Assembly (NCBI GenBank): GCA_963978905.1 | Contig: OZ022256.1 | Location: 2,587,501-2,651,500, forward strand | Direction: 5' to 3' | From: Trichostrongylus colubriformis | Lineage: Eukaryota > Nematoda > Chromadorea > Rhabditida > Trichostrongylidae | DNA length: 64,000 nucleotides | Part shown: positions 21,732-36,984 of the stretch, one piece after another | How the letters are laid out: each line of letters begins with the position of its first letter | Numbering within the stretch: the stretch's first letter is position 1 | The notes under the pieces: model-generated | Seen by the model: the letters and a program-made list of their open reading frames with translations, nothing else | Told to the model about the DNA's origin: nothing | Databases searched by the model: none | Position numbers and translations under genes: made by a program

Positions 21732-24683
21732 GATGCAAGAACAGCAAACGCGCGCTCCTTAATCGGTTCTCCACATGTACAGAAAGGCTTGTCTCTTAAC
21801 TTGCAAAAGGTTTCATCAGATGCACGTAATGTTTCACCCTGCCAATTCCGCCTATTCAATGCTCGCTCTATAGTAAATAAAATTGCAGAACTTAATTTTC
21901 TTTTGAGTAGTAATCCTGATGGAGTATTCATCACAGAGAGTTGGTGCAAACCATACACAATTCATGATGCGCTTTTGAGCTATGATTCCTGCTATTACGT
22001 TTATCGATGCGATCGTGAAGGTGAGAGAGTTGGTGGTGGTGTAGTAGCGTTAATTCATCAGCGCATCTCCCACCACCTTGTTGGTGCGAAAGACTTCCAT
22101 GGCCATATACAGTCGCTTGCTCTTCAGTTTGACTCTCCTTGTTGTAAAACCCTTTTGGTCTTAGCATACCGGAGCCCTTCCTGCGACACCACTTCATTTT
22201 TGGATTTCATTGAGTTCATGGAGTCGTTATACAATGAATGGAGAGAGCAAATATTAGTAATAGGCGATTTTAATTTTCCCTTGATTGACTGGTACAACAT
22301 GTCACATAGAGGAGGTCTCTCAACTCCCTCTTCCTCCTCGTTCCTCAACTTCGCGCGCTCCTTTGGCCTTGTACAAATGGTCAAGTAGCCGACACACGGA
22401 TTGAATATCTTAGACATTCTTTTAGTGTCAGAGCCCAGCATGATAGAAGAGCTTGTTGTGCTTCCTCCCTTCAGTAACTCGGACCATCGCTGCGTCAGTT
22501 TCAATATTACTGACTCATTGGTTACCCCTGTGAGCGAACGAATGCTGCGTCCACAATATTCAAAAGCAGACTTCGAACCCATAATTGCTGCACTCGTTCA
22601 GATTGACTGGATTGGCCTAAGTAATTCTTGTGATAGTGTCAATAAGTTTTACCTAAACTTCGTTAGAATTTGCAAGCTGTTAATAACAAGGTATATTCCA
22701 ATTGTTGCTCGAGGAAATGATAAATGTGAGAAGTATCCCAGACGCATACGTTCTCTAAAAGCCAAAGTTGATCATCTCAGCGCCGTATCGTCATCTGTGC
22801 ACGGAAAACAGTACAGGAGATACTTGATGAAGCTTAAGAGAGCTCTTGTGCGTCACCAACTTTTAAAAGAGAAAGAGATGGCAACCAGCAAAAATACCAA
22901 ACGTTTCTTCAATTACTGTAGAAAATGTCTCAAGATGGCGGGCACTATTCCAAGTTTAGTTTCACAAGGGAATGTGCTCACAGATGACGATTCTAAGGCT
23001 GAGCTATTCGCTGCTTATTTCAAGTCGGTTTACAGAATGGCTCGTCCCACTGATAGTGCTCTGGCACCCGTGACATCGGATAGCCTTGACTGGATTGACA
23101 TAAGTAGCGACGTTGTCTACGCGGCATTAAAAAAGCTTCCAAATAGAGTATCGACATCGCCGGATGAGATCCCTTACGTCTTCCTAAAAAAGGCCGCACT
23201 GGGGCTCGTTTCGCCTCTAACAATACTCTTCAACAGGGTGTTACTTCAAGGAGAGGTACCTGAGCTATGGAAGGTGGGAATTGTCAGGCCGATTTTCAAA
23301 AAAGGTTCCAAAAATGATGTCTCCAACTACAGGCCTATTTGTTTGACCAGCTCTATTAGTAAGGTGATGGAGCGCATAGTTTGCCGGAAAATCACGGATT
23401 TCCTTACCGATAGACATCTACTTAGCTGTGCCCAACATGGTTTCCGCCGGCATAGGTCTACCACTTCTGCCCTGCTTTCAACAGTACCTCTCTGGCAAAA
23501 AGAGATTGACAAGGGAAATTTCGTTTCGGTTTGCTACATAGACTATGCAAAAGCTTTCGACTCCATTGTCATACATCTCCTAATGAAAAAGCTAACTGCA
23601 TATGGCATCTGTGGTCGGCTTCTTCGATTCCTTGAATCATTTCTAGTTGGTAGAACTCAGGTCGTAATGATCAATAGCGCAAAGTCCCGCCCGTATCCTA
23701 CGCCAAGTGGTGTGCCTCAGGGTACGTGTCTCGGACCGCTGCTATTCCTCATATACATCAATGACCTTGCTGATTTCCTTCCTGACGGCGCCTTTTGTAG
23801 TATATACGCTGATGACTCCAAAATTTATACCATAAATGACTGTCAAAAGCTACAGAACGCCATTGACGCTGTTGAAAGCTGGTCAAAGAAGTGGCAACTC
23901 GAAATATCTATCCCTAAAACTGCCATCATGGGTATTGGGAGAAACCACCCCGACTTCACCTTCACGCTGTCTGGGAAGCCGCTCACACGTGTTCATCAAA
24001 TTCGCGATCTCGGTATCGTCTATAGTGACATGCTCGAATTTGATGAATACATCCGGGACATAGCTTCGAATGCACGTGCTCGAGCTAATTTTATACTCAG
24101 ATCCTTTAGGTCGCGTGACCCCACTTTACTTTTCCGGCTTTTTATCCTCTATGTCAGACCGCTTCTAGAGTACTGTTCCCCTGTTTGGTCGCCGCATAAG
24201 AGATTGCTGTTAGAAGAAATCGAGAAAGTTCAGAAAAGCTTTACTTATCGCTGTTTCATTCGGAAGGGTGTTAGCACCCTACCCTATGAACAGCGTCTAT
24301 ATAAGCTCGGTGCGGATAAACTAGCCTTTAGACGACAGTTGATCGATCTCAGCTTACTTTATAAGACTACCACAGGCGAAATCTGTTTGAAACTGCACGA
24401 CCTTTTTGAGTTATCCTCTACCATCGGTACCTCAAGGGGGCACCCTTTCCGTATACGTCCCTATAAGCCCAACACCTCAGCATTTGAGGGCTCGCTTCTG
24501 GTCCGGGTAGTAAAACTATGGAACTCTTTAAATTGCGATTTCTTTAAATGGAAGCAGGCTTCTGTCTTTCAAGATCACCTGGCGTCCCACCTGAGGAACT
24601 TACCTTCGTTGTTGGATTATACAACGGCTGATTCAGTGGACTGGACTCCAAACTCTGCTCCATCTAATGAACAGCGCATCTGA
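21732..24683 (+). pseudogene. LINE ORF2: endonuclease plus reverse transcriptase, one internal TAG
   Basis: Reads 983 codons in the same frame as ORF1. Endonuclease motifs: FITESWCKP, GDFNFPLIDW (22263 on) and NSDH (22477-22488). Reverse transcriptase: RPICLTSSISKVMERIV, QHGFRRHRSTTSALL, YIDYAKAFDS, SGVPQGTCLGPLLF and the catalytic YADD at 23805-23816, then the C-terminal region to TGA 24681-24683. One in-frame TAG (22386-22388) falls between GDFN and NSDH, inside the endonuclease domain. There is no obvious ATG at its start. Everything else is intact, so the copy is young but probably inactive unless the stop is read through. Confidence 0.85.
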
Positions 24684-24849
24684 TTTTAGCTACGAAGTAA
24701 TCAATTATAAAACAAATAGCTGTTATTTACGTCGAGGATATGTTATTATCGCGTTCCTTTGTGTGTTTCCCACGTTCATTGTTGTATTATTGCTAATTCA
24801 TGTGTGCCTACCATGTTGTTCGTGGAAGAATAAATAAATAAATAAATAT

Positions 24850-26690
24850 ATGAGAGTCAGGGGAGCCAACGCACTGTGCTCTGTGTCTCTACCGCCATGG
24901 TTGAGGGCAGAGAAGCCATAGGGCTAGCCGAATCGGGTTCGAATTTCGCACAGAAACGACTCTGAAGCAGCGAATTAGTACTACTTTTCATTCTGTGTTA
25001 GCCTAAGCCATGGGGAAAGAGATTCCCTTTCCCTAGGCTTAGGCGAATACGCGTAAGTGGTTGTTTAGTCTAGTTGTAGCGGATTTTCGTAACATACTAA
25101 TGGAAGAATACTTCAATCGTTTTCTCAGTTACTTGGCTGTACCTAGGCATAAGACCTTGGAGTGCCTGTAGGCAGAAACTGGACGCGACTTCTGCGTTTG
25201 CCGAGTGGCGCCCCTAACTCCCATAGCACCGTACTTCTTACGAAAAAAGCAAGAAGTGAGTAAGGGTCACATCCATTACCAAGACTCTGGAAAACCTAGC
25301 AGGGTCCATGGAAACAGTATATGACCTCCAGCTCTCGTCTATTCATTCGATCACGAAACAATGGGCATTTGGCATAATATAAATACAGCAACATTTCAGA
25401 AAGTTGTGCAGTGTACTCGAGCAAAAAGCAGTTCTAATACAGACTGAAGGAATGCGATACCTAAGTGGCGCCCCACAGCCGATTTGTTCATGAGTTGGAT
25501 TACGGTAGTTGTCGGAAGTACGCAAATACACGTGCGGGCGTAAGTTTCATTTCGTAATACCTCCGTGAAGCGCTTTCGAAGCTTCGACCCTATATTGTAT
25601 CGCTGAACATTGATTGGTATCGAATAGAGTTAAAAGAATATTATGAGGGACAGAATAGAATTGATGAATGAACGTTACAGTGCTACACTCGTAACTCACG
25701 AGGCGTTCTTTTATACCAACCGCTTACATCTAACTGACCGAACAAAATGACAAGCTATTAGTGACCAAAATGAGCACCATCATCGTTTGTGACCTCTGCA
25801 TCCAGGCACAGCAATATAATTTCAAATTATCAAACCAAAAACCTTGCTCCTCCCGCGATGGTAAGAGAGGAAACTGCCAAAATTGTAGGCATAACAAACT
25901 CATGAAAAATTGAAATAACGTCCAAAAAAACTTCAGAAAAGTGATGAAAGCAACCCAAAATCCTTGCAATCTTACAAGCATTTCTCATGAACCATTACAC
26001 ATGGACAGGGTCGGTACAGCTTTCTTTGCTAACTAAACTGTTCCATCAAAATTTACAGCTCCATGGACATTTTGGAAAAAATAACGGACCCACTTGAAGA
26101 ATATCTCATGGATACTGCTACGTGGTTCAAGCACGTAAATCTCCCGATGAAGAAGTGAAACAGAAAGTTTACATAAATATGAATAGTAATAAATGCGAAT
26201 ATTTCAAAACGAGGAGGTGATGTAGTTGGGGGGGGGGGGGGGAGATTCATGGTCGTGCTGTCGCCCCTGACTCGAAACCGTTCTGCAATTATCAGATTGC
26301 ATATTAAACACATATTTTTACCTAAACCTTAATTCAAGCCGGCAGCAGCTTCTCACCAAACTGAAACAGGTTAAAAAGTAAGCAAGAATTGCCGGACGCC
26401 GAGCACAACGGAGTACACCAACATTAGCACCCAAAAAGAAACCCCCAAATCCTATACATATGTTTTTAAGGAATTTATGCCAATCCCAAGTTTTCAAATT
26501 TCCCTGTAACCGATATTGTTCGCTGTCTAGAACCTTACGTTGAACAAATTCTTTCAAAAGTCGCAATTAAACTTTAGAAATCTTAATGTAACTTTTCTTT
26601 TACGTTTCTTTTTATAGAATTAGACGTGCGTCAGACGATGAATAAATGCACCTCCCTCGTTTTCGAATTGGCTCAGCCGTGAATCGATCC
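24850..26690. other. Intergenic between LINE and hsp-1-like gene
   Basis: No exon with splice signals or family similarity. Seen: a GGGTTCGAAT B-box-like stretch near 24946, a hairpin GCCTAAGCC...GGCTTAGGC (25004-25044), and G15 at 26228-26242. A minus-strand open frame at 26318-26566 has a hydrophobic segment but a stop immediately upstream and no acceptor. Confidence 0.45.
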
Positions 26691-26700
26691 TTCTGCAGCG

Positions 26701-26713
26701 GAACCTTCTCGAA
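26701..26713. promoter_or_regulatory. Heat shock element array 1
   Basis: GAA-CC-TTC-TC-GAA: three inverted 5-bp HSF units in perfect register, about 970 bases upstream of the HSP70 start codon. Confidence 0.6.
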
Positions 26714-26749
26714 GTGATGGTGGAAGCACGACAAACACGTCAGCTCGCA

Positions 26750-26767
26750 GAATGTTCGCGAACCTTC
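26750..26767. promoter_or_regulatory. Heat shock element array 2
   Basis: GAA-TG-TTC-GC-GAA-CC-TTC: four perfectly alternating units, the strongest HSE in the window. Confidence 0.7.
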
Positions 26768-26978
26768 GCGCCATATGAAGTCCTTTGAATTTATCGGTAC
26801 CCCCGTCACAAAAACCCATGTCAGAGGTTGTAATCATGAAATAAATACCAAGTTTCGATGAAAAATGCATGAAAAAACAGTAGCAAATACGAGAAAAACC
26901 ATCAAAAGTGATGAGTCATCCACCGCATGCTGTGTTTTGCAATAGGCAGTGCGAGATAACGCGCTCCTTTCTACACGC

Positions 26979-26997
26979 TTCGAGAACTTTCGTCGAA
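26979..26997. promoter_or_regulatory. Heat shock element array 3 (proximal)
   Basis: TTC-GA-GAA-CT-TTC in perfect register, then GTC-GAA shifted by one base. It ends seven bases before a TATA box, the classic arrangement of an HSP70 promoter. Confidence 0.75.
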
Positions 26998-27003
26998 CAA
27001 TCG

Positions 27004-27010
27004 TATATAA
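27004..27010 (+). promoter_or_regulatory. TATA box of the hsp-1-like gene
   Basis: TATATAA just downstream of HSE array 3. Transcription would start near 27030-27040, leaving about 630 bases before the ATG that must be removed as an outron or a 5' UTR intron, since TTTCAG (to 27667) sits five bases before the ATG. Confidence 0.6.
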
Positions 27011-27672
27011 ACAAGATCCTCGCTGTAGGCCTCATTTCGTCTCTTCTTACTGCAGTTGTGGAGGCATGTTGACCTTGTTTGTCATGTTTGCTATTGTTAC
27101 TGAAATGTCTTCTGAATCCATTCTGATTACTTCTGAGGTTTTGACGTGATTCCTTCATGTTCCCGAGCGTTCTTTATGAGTCGCTGAAAGTTTCTCGCCT
27201 AGAGACAGATTCATGTGGTTTTAGGCACTTCTATTGAGCTCCTATTCTTTGGTACGGGTGAACTTCAGGTTCTAACCTTACTCGTTTGAAAATTCGAAAG
27301 TCTTCAATTTCTTTTTGCCTTCCTAGTTCTTCACATGAAAGAGGATTTCATGGACCTTTGCTGTTTCGCCTTGGATAGGGATAAAAGGAGTATCCCACTT
27401 ACGGACGCGTTTTAAGTTCCAACAGATGATGAGGCGTCTTTCATTTCTCCTTGCCTTCTTTGCCTCAAAAATTTTTAGTTTTTGATAACTTGATGACCTA
27501 GGGCAGTTGTACTTCTTTTTGTTTGTGGTTAGGGCTGACGGGTTGTACCAAGCGGTATCTGTTAGCGCTTCATCGTTTCACTGATTTCCGTGGTTGTTCT
27601 ACTACCCCTTATTCGTATTGAAGCCAGTGGCTGCCAGGTAACTAGTGATTTATTCTCTGTGTTTCAGCTACC

Positions 27673-30526
<2,854 letters not shown>

Positions 30527-30636
30527 GCCGTTTTCCCCGATGATCTCCATTATTGTCACGTGTCGAAGATCTGGGTTGGGCTCTGTGAGGCTCCATCTCT
30601 ATTCTATTGTTTAGTTTTGTAAGATATTTTTATAAT

Positions 30637-30642
30637 AATAAA
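30637..30642 (+). terminator. Poly(A) signal of hsp-1
   Basis: AATAAA 110 bases after the stop codon, in a T-rich 3' UTR. Confidence 0.7.
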
Positions 30643-32388
30643 TGTCTTTGTTGTGTATCCATTTTATTTTTCCATGGTGTTGTTCATCCTAGTGAGATGC
30701 AGATGTACGAAGAAATAAATCGATATCATAGTATGTATTACTGTTGTGCAAGTAGGACTAGGGAATGACTGTGTGCAAGATCTTACGGAATGGTTCCACC
30801 TTGATGTGAGGGGCACGCATAGTTTTAATAATGAAGCTAATTGGAAATTTTATACATGGAAGGGGGTGGGAGCAAGGTAGTTTTTCAGTGGCACAGGCAA
30901 CAAAGCAGCTGTGAGACATCATAGTGATGTATTGCTTTACAAATTGCTTTTGACTTGAGGAAAACAAAGGTGGAAGACTTTATTATTAGTACTCGGCTAA
31001 GTTCAAACGGCTCTAGGGTGCCACATATCGACGTCGACATTCTTGATTTTCGTAATTTAGTAGATATAACCTAAATTTGAACAATACCTTTTCTAAATCA
31101 AAGTGATAGAAATGTTTTTTTTTAAGTTTGCATACTGACTTCAGGGTTTGGGGCCCGGAATCGTTTGTAGCTCAGGGCCAATGACGAGGAATGGGTGAGG
31201 AAACGGAGATCGTTGCCATCTTACCACCATAGGCACCGGTAAGCAATGCATTTTGCATTTTTTCGGAGAAATCCATTCCATTGAACTGCCCTCAATATGA
31301 CCTCACTCCCACCCTCTCCGCTCCCTTCTGCTTTTCACCCCTCCACAAAGAGCGATGTTACTATACCAAGGTTGTGTCTCTTGAAGCCAATCGATAATCA
31401 TTGTATTGCTACTACAAAGTGTAGTTATCGATTGATGTAACCATAAGAGACCATCTGATTGCTTTCGAAGGCACAAAAACTAGATAGGTCTTTGGTACTT
31501 TTTCCGAAACGACCTTTTCTAACCCACACTCACCTCCCACCCCCTCCCCCCACCTTGAAGGGAATTGAAGGTTCGATTCAGGGACGTAAGGGTTGAGGGA
31601 AGATCCCGTCAAAGGGGGGTCAATGTTACTCGTAGAAGGGAGGAGGAGGGGGGAAGTTGGTGGGGGGGGGGGGGGGGGAGGGGGCTTGCCGTCACGCTTT
31701 GGGAGATTACTGACGACACTGTCAAAAGTCCCTTACGTGAAAAGGTATAAGGAAATCTGGGAAAGCCCAGACGGCTAGAGGACACGCCCTGAGTAGCAAT
31801 GCTGCCGCCAGTCGAGTCTCCCCGTCCCTCCCTAACCACATTGACTCCGAAGGAATCGAAAACGCTCCATTCGTGATGTGAATATCGGAGAGGGAGGGGG
31901 GGGGGGGTGGTGAGTGGCATCAGGCTACTAGGTCTGAATCCAAGTCGCATGGTCGAATTAAAGCCATGCAGGTAAGGGAAAACAAGTGATTGTACACGAA
32001 GTAAGTTTTGAAACTCAGTCCTTGACTCAGAATCACTTCGAATCACTGCTAGCATTTTTGGATTCTGCTTTGTTTCTTATAGGGTGTGAATTCAGATATA
32101 TTGGCATAAAATGTCCCCCTCCCCCCCCCCCCACACACACACAGCTACGTACCTAACGGACGCTCGCAAAACGTTTTTTCCGGATATTATGATTGCTATG
32201 TTGTTTCACATCCTATCTCTTCAGTAACCCAGCAAAATACCTCCCGATGGGCGTGGTCTGTTGTCGCGTCACGATCGTACGCATGCTTAGCTGTCGGTTA
32301 CTTACCACACGGGATCGATTTTATTCAAATGACAAACATTAACTCATTGAATGAGCGATGACTTTTGCTGACAATATCATTTAAGTAC
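30643..32388. other. Convergent intergenic region, poly-G/C tracts
   Basis: Between the 3' ends of hsp-1 (plus) and the methyltransferase gene (minus). Contains G17 (31662-31678), G12 (31896-31907), C12 (32121-32132) and a small hairpin (CAATCGATAA with TTATCGATTG near 31390-31435). The last exon of the methyltransferase gene should lie here, but I could not identify it; a candidate after GATATTGTCAG on the minus strand (near 32373) runs to a stop after 14 codons. Confidence 0.4.
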
Positions 32389-35065
32389 CTGATGTGTCCC
32401 ATCATCGTATCGGCTACTATTGGTATATATCGACGATCATCCAAGATTTCCAAAAAGAACTCGAAAAAGAGCACTTTTTGTTCGTAGTCAGGTTTATGGA
32501 TTTCGACATTGATCTGGAAATTTGAAATGAATGACGACTATCAGGAACCTAAGTTTTCCATCTCCTTTCCTGAGAAAAGAGGCTTTTGGGGCCATCACAT
32601 AGACTTCTTATCGATGTTCTAATTCTTTTCAGAGCAATCTTCAAATTTAATAAAGAACTTTTTCACAGGTAACATACTTCATGCGCATATGATATAGATA
32701 TGATACCTTGAACGTGAAGCCCCGTCCATTTTAAGCACCCCAGGATAGGATAAAATTGGGCGTTCAGCAGAGCGAAATATCGTTTCCTTAACTACCATAG
32801 AGCGTGTCATGGGTTAATGCGAGACGATGCGCTGCTGAAATGGCACGCTGCATGATGGAGCCTTCTTTTCATGTTGCTGCCATAGATAACGTGACCGCCG
32901 CACATCACAGATCCAGATGGTTTCAGAAGCTGCGTAAAATGCGCCGGAAAACTCGTCTACAAGAAAGTGAACGAAGATGGGGGGGAGAGGGAATTCATGG
33001 CCATGTCGAGATTCCAAATGACAAGTGAACGGTCTTCCAAGCAGAGGGAGATGTTCGTATAACGGACGTCGTATCATGCGCATGAACGTTAGAAAAAAAC
33101 GTGCGATCTCATGCTCCAGTCAAGTAAGTCAAAATTATCAGAAAATGCAAAAATAGCTAAAAGGTTCAAAGCATCACCTGACATAAAACCACATCGGAAT
33201 TTTCCAAATCTCCAGTTTTCACCAAATACGGTAACACATCATATTCTGCCCATTCGATATCAATTATCAGTTGATCAATATACTATATAAAAATTCTCAG
33301 ATATGTTAAGAAAATTGTTTTGTATAGCAAAGTGAAGAAAAGCACTAAACCGCTAAAAACCACCTGCTTTCTCACAAATCTAGCTAAAAATGTTGCAATA
33401 TCCACGTGGTTTACTTCGCGAATACGGTAGCTGCGAGCTGAAAATCACTTGATGTGCAATTGCGGTCTGACTGAAAATATGAAAGATTTGCAGTTGAACG
33501 GGCGGGAGGCTTACTGTCTGGTTCGAGTACCGTAGCCAGTGATGTGCCATTTCGGCCACCAACTGCAATATTGTAGAAGACCCCTACCTGCAAAAAGATC
33601 TTTCTGAGTCGATGTACGTAATGATCGTACTTAGTATTATTGTAGTGAGGGAGGGTAGGGGGGGGGGGGGACATTTCAGTGAATGTCGAACAAATCTGTA
33701 ACAGTTTCACTTTCAAGCGTACTCAGCCAAGATGCAATGGTAAGGAAAATGGGCTTCTCCTCTCCCAAGATGTTAGGCAAAACAGCCGAACTTAGTGGGG
33801 TCCCCACCCCCACCTCCACATTCGGACAGCACCGAGTGGTGTACCAAGTTTCACGTTCGAATAAAAGACACCGAGAGGGGGCAATTTTTTCAATAGCAGC
33901 CACTGCACACACGACACCTTACCAAGACGTCCAGTAGGAATTTCTCTTGGATTTTTTTCATCATCAACAAGATTTCTTCTTTCTTTCACATATTTTTCCT
34001 TTCACAGTTTCATTTGTTTATTTCTGACTGTTGATCACTTGTTTCGCATCATTAAACTTACTCTACTGTTTGCATCGCTCATTACCATACTTTTAGTGGT
34101 GCACTGGATCAAGTGTATGTATAAATAAAAATAAATTAATTCTGAATAAGTGAAATACACTCTACGAGACAACAAATGACGTCTTCTTCAGCGTGTAAGG
34201 AAAGGTGATGTGTGCAGTCCGCTATGATGCCCAAAAAATCCAAGTATAGGCAATACATTGCGCTTTTCAACCAAAGTTTCTTTACCAATTACCCCTTCTA
34301 ACATCGAGGATTTGTTCCCAGAAGGAGTATTTCCTCCCGTTTCGCTTTTTCTCAACATAAAACGGCGAAAAAACCGAGAAATAGGAACCCGAAAATCCCC
34401 CTTCTCTCCCTCGTCCACTGCGTCTCTAGCCGAAGTGGACTGAAGACAGGCCAGAGTCTGAACCAGCCGGCCACGATCTTTGTCCCGCCCCTCCACGGCG
34501 ACTCCCCGGCCGCATAACCGCATAACGACATGCCGTGTTGCGGGGTCGCCATAAGACCCCAAGCCGCGTTTTTTCAATGTGATTTTCCCCACATACGACC
34601 TCTTTTAAAGTAGAAGGTTCGTTTTCAGAGAACATGTACTCCCAGATCTCAATTTACCTTACCCCTAATGGTGCCTTTAAATGAAGAATAGGCGAAAGCG
34701 TGAGGAAAAATTGTGATTACAATTAAAACCTAATGAATTTATTTTCGACGTCTTGGCAAGGTGTCATGTGTGCATTGCGGCAACCGCAGGCCACCGTAAT
34801 CCCATACCGTTAACCAAAATAGTCCTCCCAGTGCCTTTAATAGCTGGTCCTTCCATGGGCACTTGGCAGAGCTCTTTTCGTTTTGCCCCTCCATCGCATT
34901 ACGTATGGAACCAACCGTCTCAAACATGTCCTGATTCGGCTCCTTGACAGGGTCAGCACCAAAAAATGCGCAGAACGGCATGTCGTGCTTCATGGACAAT
35001 TCAGCCTCCACATCACGTCCAACACCCAGTGATACTATTGAGCAGCTCTCATCACTTGAAAATGC
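32389..35065 (-). CDS. FkbM-type methyltransferase family protein (internal exons)
   Basis: Five exons join in phase on the minus strand: 35065-34916, 33587-33515, 33437-33364, 33282-33178 and 32513-32389. They encode about 176 residues resembling the nematode-expanded Methyltransf_21/FkbM family (SAM-dependent; substrates in worms unknown). Seen: SIVSLGVGRDVEAE (SAM-binding loop), FFGADP (acidic loop after strand 2), FYNIAVGGRNGTSLATVLE, EVNHVDIATFLARFV, IDQLIIDIEWAEYDVLPYL (family usually D-x-E-G-A-E; here W replaces G), LCQINVEIHKPDYEQ, and YIPIVADTMMGHIR. The exon order matches the family. The N-terminal exons (above 35065) and the last exon were not found, so it could be partial. The first intron shown contains a 440-bp repeat and G13. 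Confidence 0.8.
34235..34676 (-). repeat. Repeat family with AAAGGCACC-type end, copy 2
   Basis: In the intron of the methyltransferase gene. Shares ACATGTACTCCCA, CGACATGCCGTGTT and AAAACGGCGAAAAACCGAGA-type blocks with 12340-12758 and 53755-54135. The end near 34676 reads GGTGCCTTTAAA. Confidence 0.6.
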
Positions 35066-36984
35066 CTGAAAACCACAAAAATTCAAGTGCAAATGGGCAA
35101 ATACATTGATGAGGAAACAATATAACAGAAAATTAATTGGGTGGGATTTTTTCAAAAGAAAACGAAGTTCAATGATAGGCTCAAAATTTTTGGGGTGGGT
35201 GTGTTATGTTGTGGGCAGGGCCGCGAACGAACAAATTCCACCATTTTAGCTGCCAACTGCATGCAGTGAAACCGACCACCCGAAGCTAGAGATATAATTT
35301 CTCATTTTTTCTAAGGGAACCAGGCTTGAAAGTCCTTTTCTATAGCGTATTCAGTGTGATTTGATTTGAGCCTTCAGGCTGCTTAAGGGAGAGCGCCGTG
35401 TAAAGCCATCGAGGGACTGGACGATTCTACCAACGTCGGAGCGCTGGGCCACCCTCCGCTTTCTTCACCACAAAATGGGAAAATGGCGCCGAGAACTGAA
35501 AGCACATTGCTTTATAGTGCGGCTTCTTGCTTCAACATCAACAAGATGGCTGGAATCCATGCTTTCTCAAATACTACAGCTTCCTAACACTGGACGATTC
35601 AAACAAGCCATCAGAAAACTAAATTTAGAATTGCTGAGGATTTCGGACGTTTCATGACGTCTATGTCGACGATTTCATCTCATTGTTTCCTTTCCATGCC
35701 TCGATTCGATGTACATCTCCTGATTTCTTATACTTCTATTAAATACTCTCATTTTGTCCCTGACCGGAAGAAAATCGCTTCACCTACGCTTAGATGACTG
35801 CCCACTCCACGATTTCAGCATAGTGCATTCCACTGCTTATTTCTTATTGTACGGCATCCTCCTCAATGCCACTGATACGATATTTTAGATCCTTTCTCTT
35901 TGAATTTTCTATTCTGTTCTACTGTATTTGCTGATTTTTTCCTAGCCCACAGCTGCGTACTAAGTACATTTCCCAGGGGTTTGTAGCGCATCCATGGCAA
36001 TGAACGAAGTCCTTAATTGTCGAAGCCACTCTGGTCTGAGTTGTTGGTTTGGTGCGATGTGGCTTTTGTCAAGTTTGCCTAATCCATGTGGGTAGCCGGT
36101 ATACCCGTGTCCCGAAGTTCCCGTAAGCTCTCATGACCCCTAATGTGGTGTAAGTGCACCGTAGCCGGCTGGTGCTGACATCGCCGGTGGAGCAGGTGGT
36201 TTCTTAGAAAGAACTTCCTCTTCCCATCATTCGAAATATACAGGCTGTAACTCACATAGTTGTTTGTCACTCGTCTACAACACCACGTTTAATGATATGC
36301 TGGTTTTCATTATCGTCCTATCTCCTGTCCTCCGTCTTTTTTTGCCGCCCTTCGCACGTCTCAGTGAGTTGCATTTACGAGCTAAGTTGATTGTCAAGAA
36401 GCACCACGAAGCCGCAGGTTAGGGTTCCTATTAAGGTCAATGAGGTGCCCAACCTGCACCCACCCTAGCGGTGCAAACCTACACAAGTCCCCGCTACGGT
36501 CTCGGGCTTTGTTATCTTCTCGACTTTTAACATACTAATTATGACTTCTTCTATCCCGCATAAGGCTATTAACTGCTTAGCTAACTCTTATCTCTTCTTT
36601 CCGGCAAAAGCTGCTATTACCTTCGCCAGCGGCTCGAACATGTCCACATACTTAAACAACCGACTGCTGTTGAGTCCCTCTATCACTTTCGATCCTGCAG
36701 CTTTTATCCTTCCCTTTGCAGTAGCAGACAATGTTGTTGTGCGCCGTTGAATAAATAAATAAATAATAAATAAATAACTCCGCTGCTATGGTCATCCCAA
36801 TTATCTCAAGACCAGGGCTTATTTTCCTCTACTTCACTCTACATTCCCCACGTAATTCCTAGGATATACGCTTCTACAGTACAGTGCGCAGCTTCACTTC
36901 CACTCTTACTTTTACCATTATGTCCAAGACACCTTCCTGTCGGCTACCATATTGTGTGAGAGGTTTTCTCTATTTTCAAATTCT
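35066..36984. other. No supported gene; possible LINE 3' relic
   Basis: From about 35390 to 36775 the sequence reads like untranslated or decayed retroelement DNA and ends in an AATAAATAAATA-type tail (36750-36776), so it may be a LINE 3' end. No RT motif was found. N-terminal exons of the methyltransferase gene could hide in 35066-35400 but none was convincing. Confidence 0.35.

Larger units (their letters stand above)
20590..24850 (+). mobile_element. CR1/Jockey-like non-LTR retrotransposon (LINE)
   Basis: 5' region, ORF1, ORF2 with apurinic endonuclease and reverse transcriptase, 3' UTR (24684-24825) and a 3' tail of AATA repeats (about 24826-24848). The 5' boundary is uncertain; 20590 is where the flanking poly-C repeat ends. 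No target duplication could be read. Confidence 0.85.

Noticed and set aside
25000..25045. Telomere-like TTAGGC fragments (GGCTTAGGC)
   Set aside because: Only one to two partial units, in hairpins of a dispersed repeat family; not an interstitial telomere array.
25097..25171. 24-codon ATG frame MEEYFNRFLSYLAV
   Set aside because: Too short, with no splice or regulatory context.
26318..26566. Minus-strand 82-codon frame with a hydrophobic segment
   Set aside because: A stop lies immediately upstream, there is no ATG or credible acceptor, and no family similarity.
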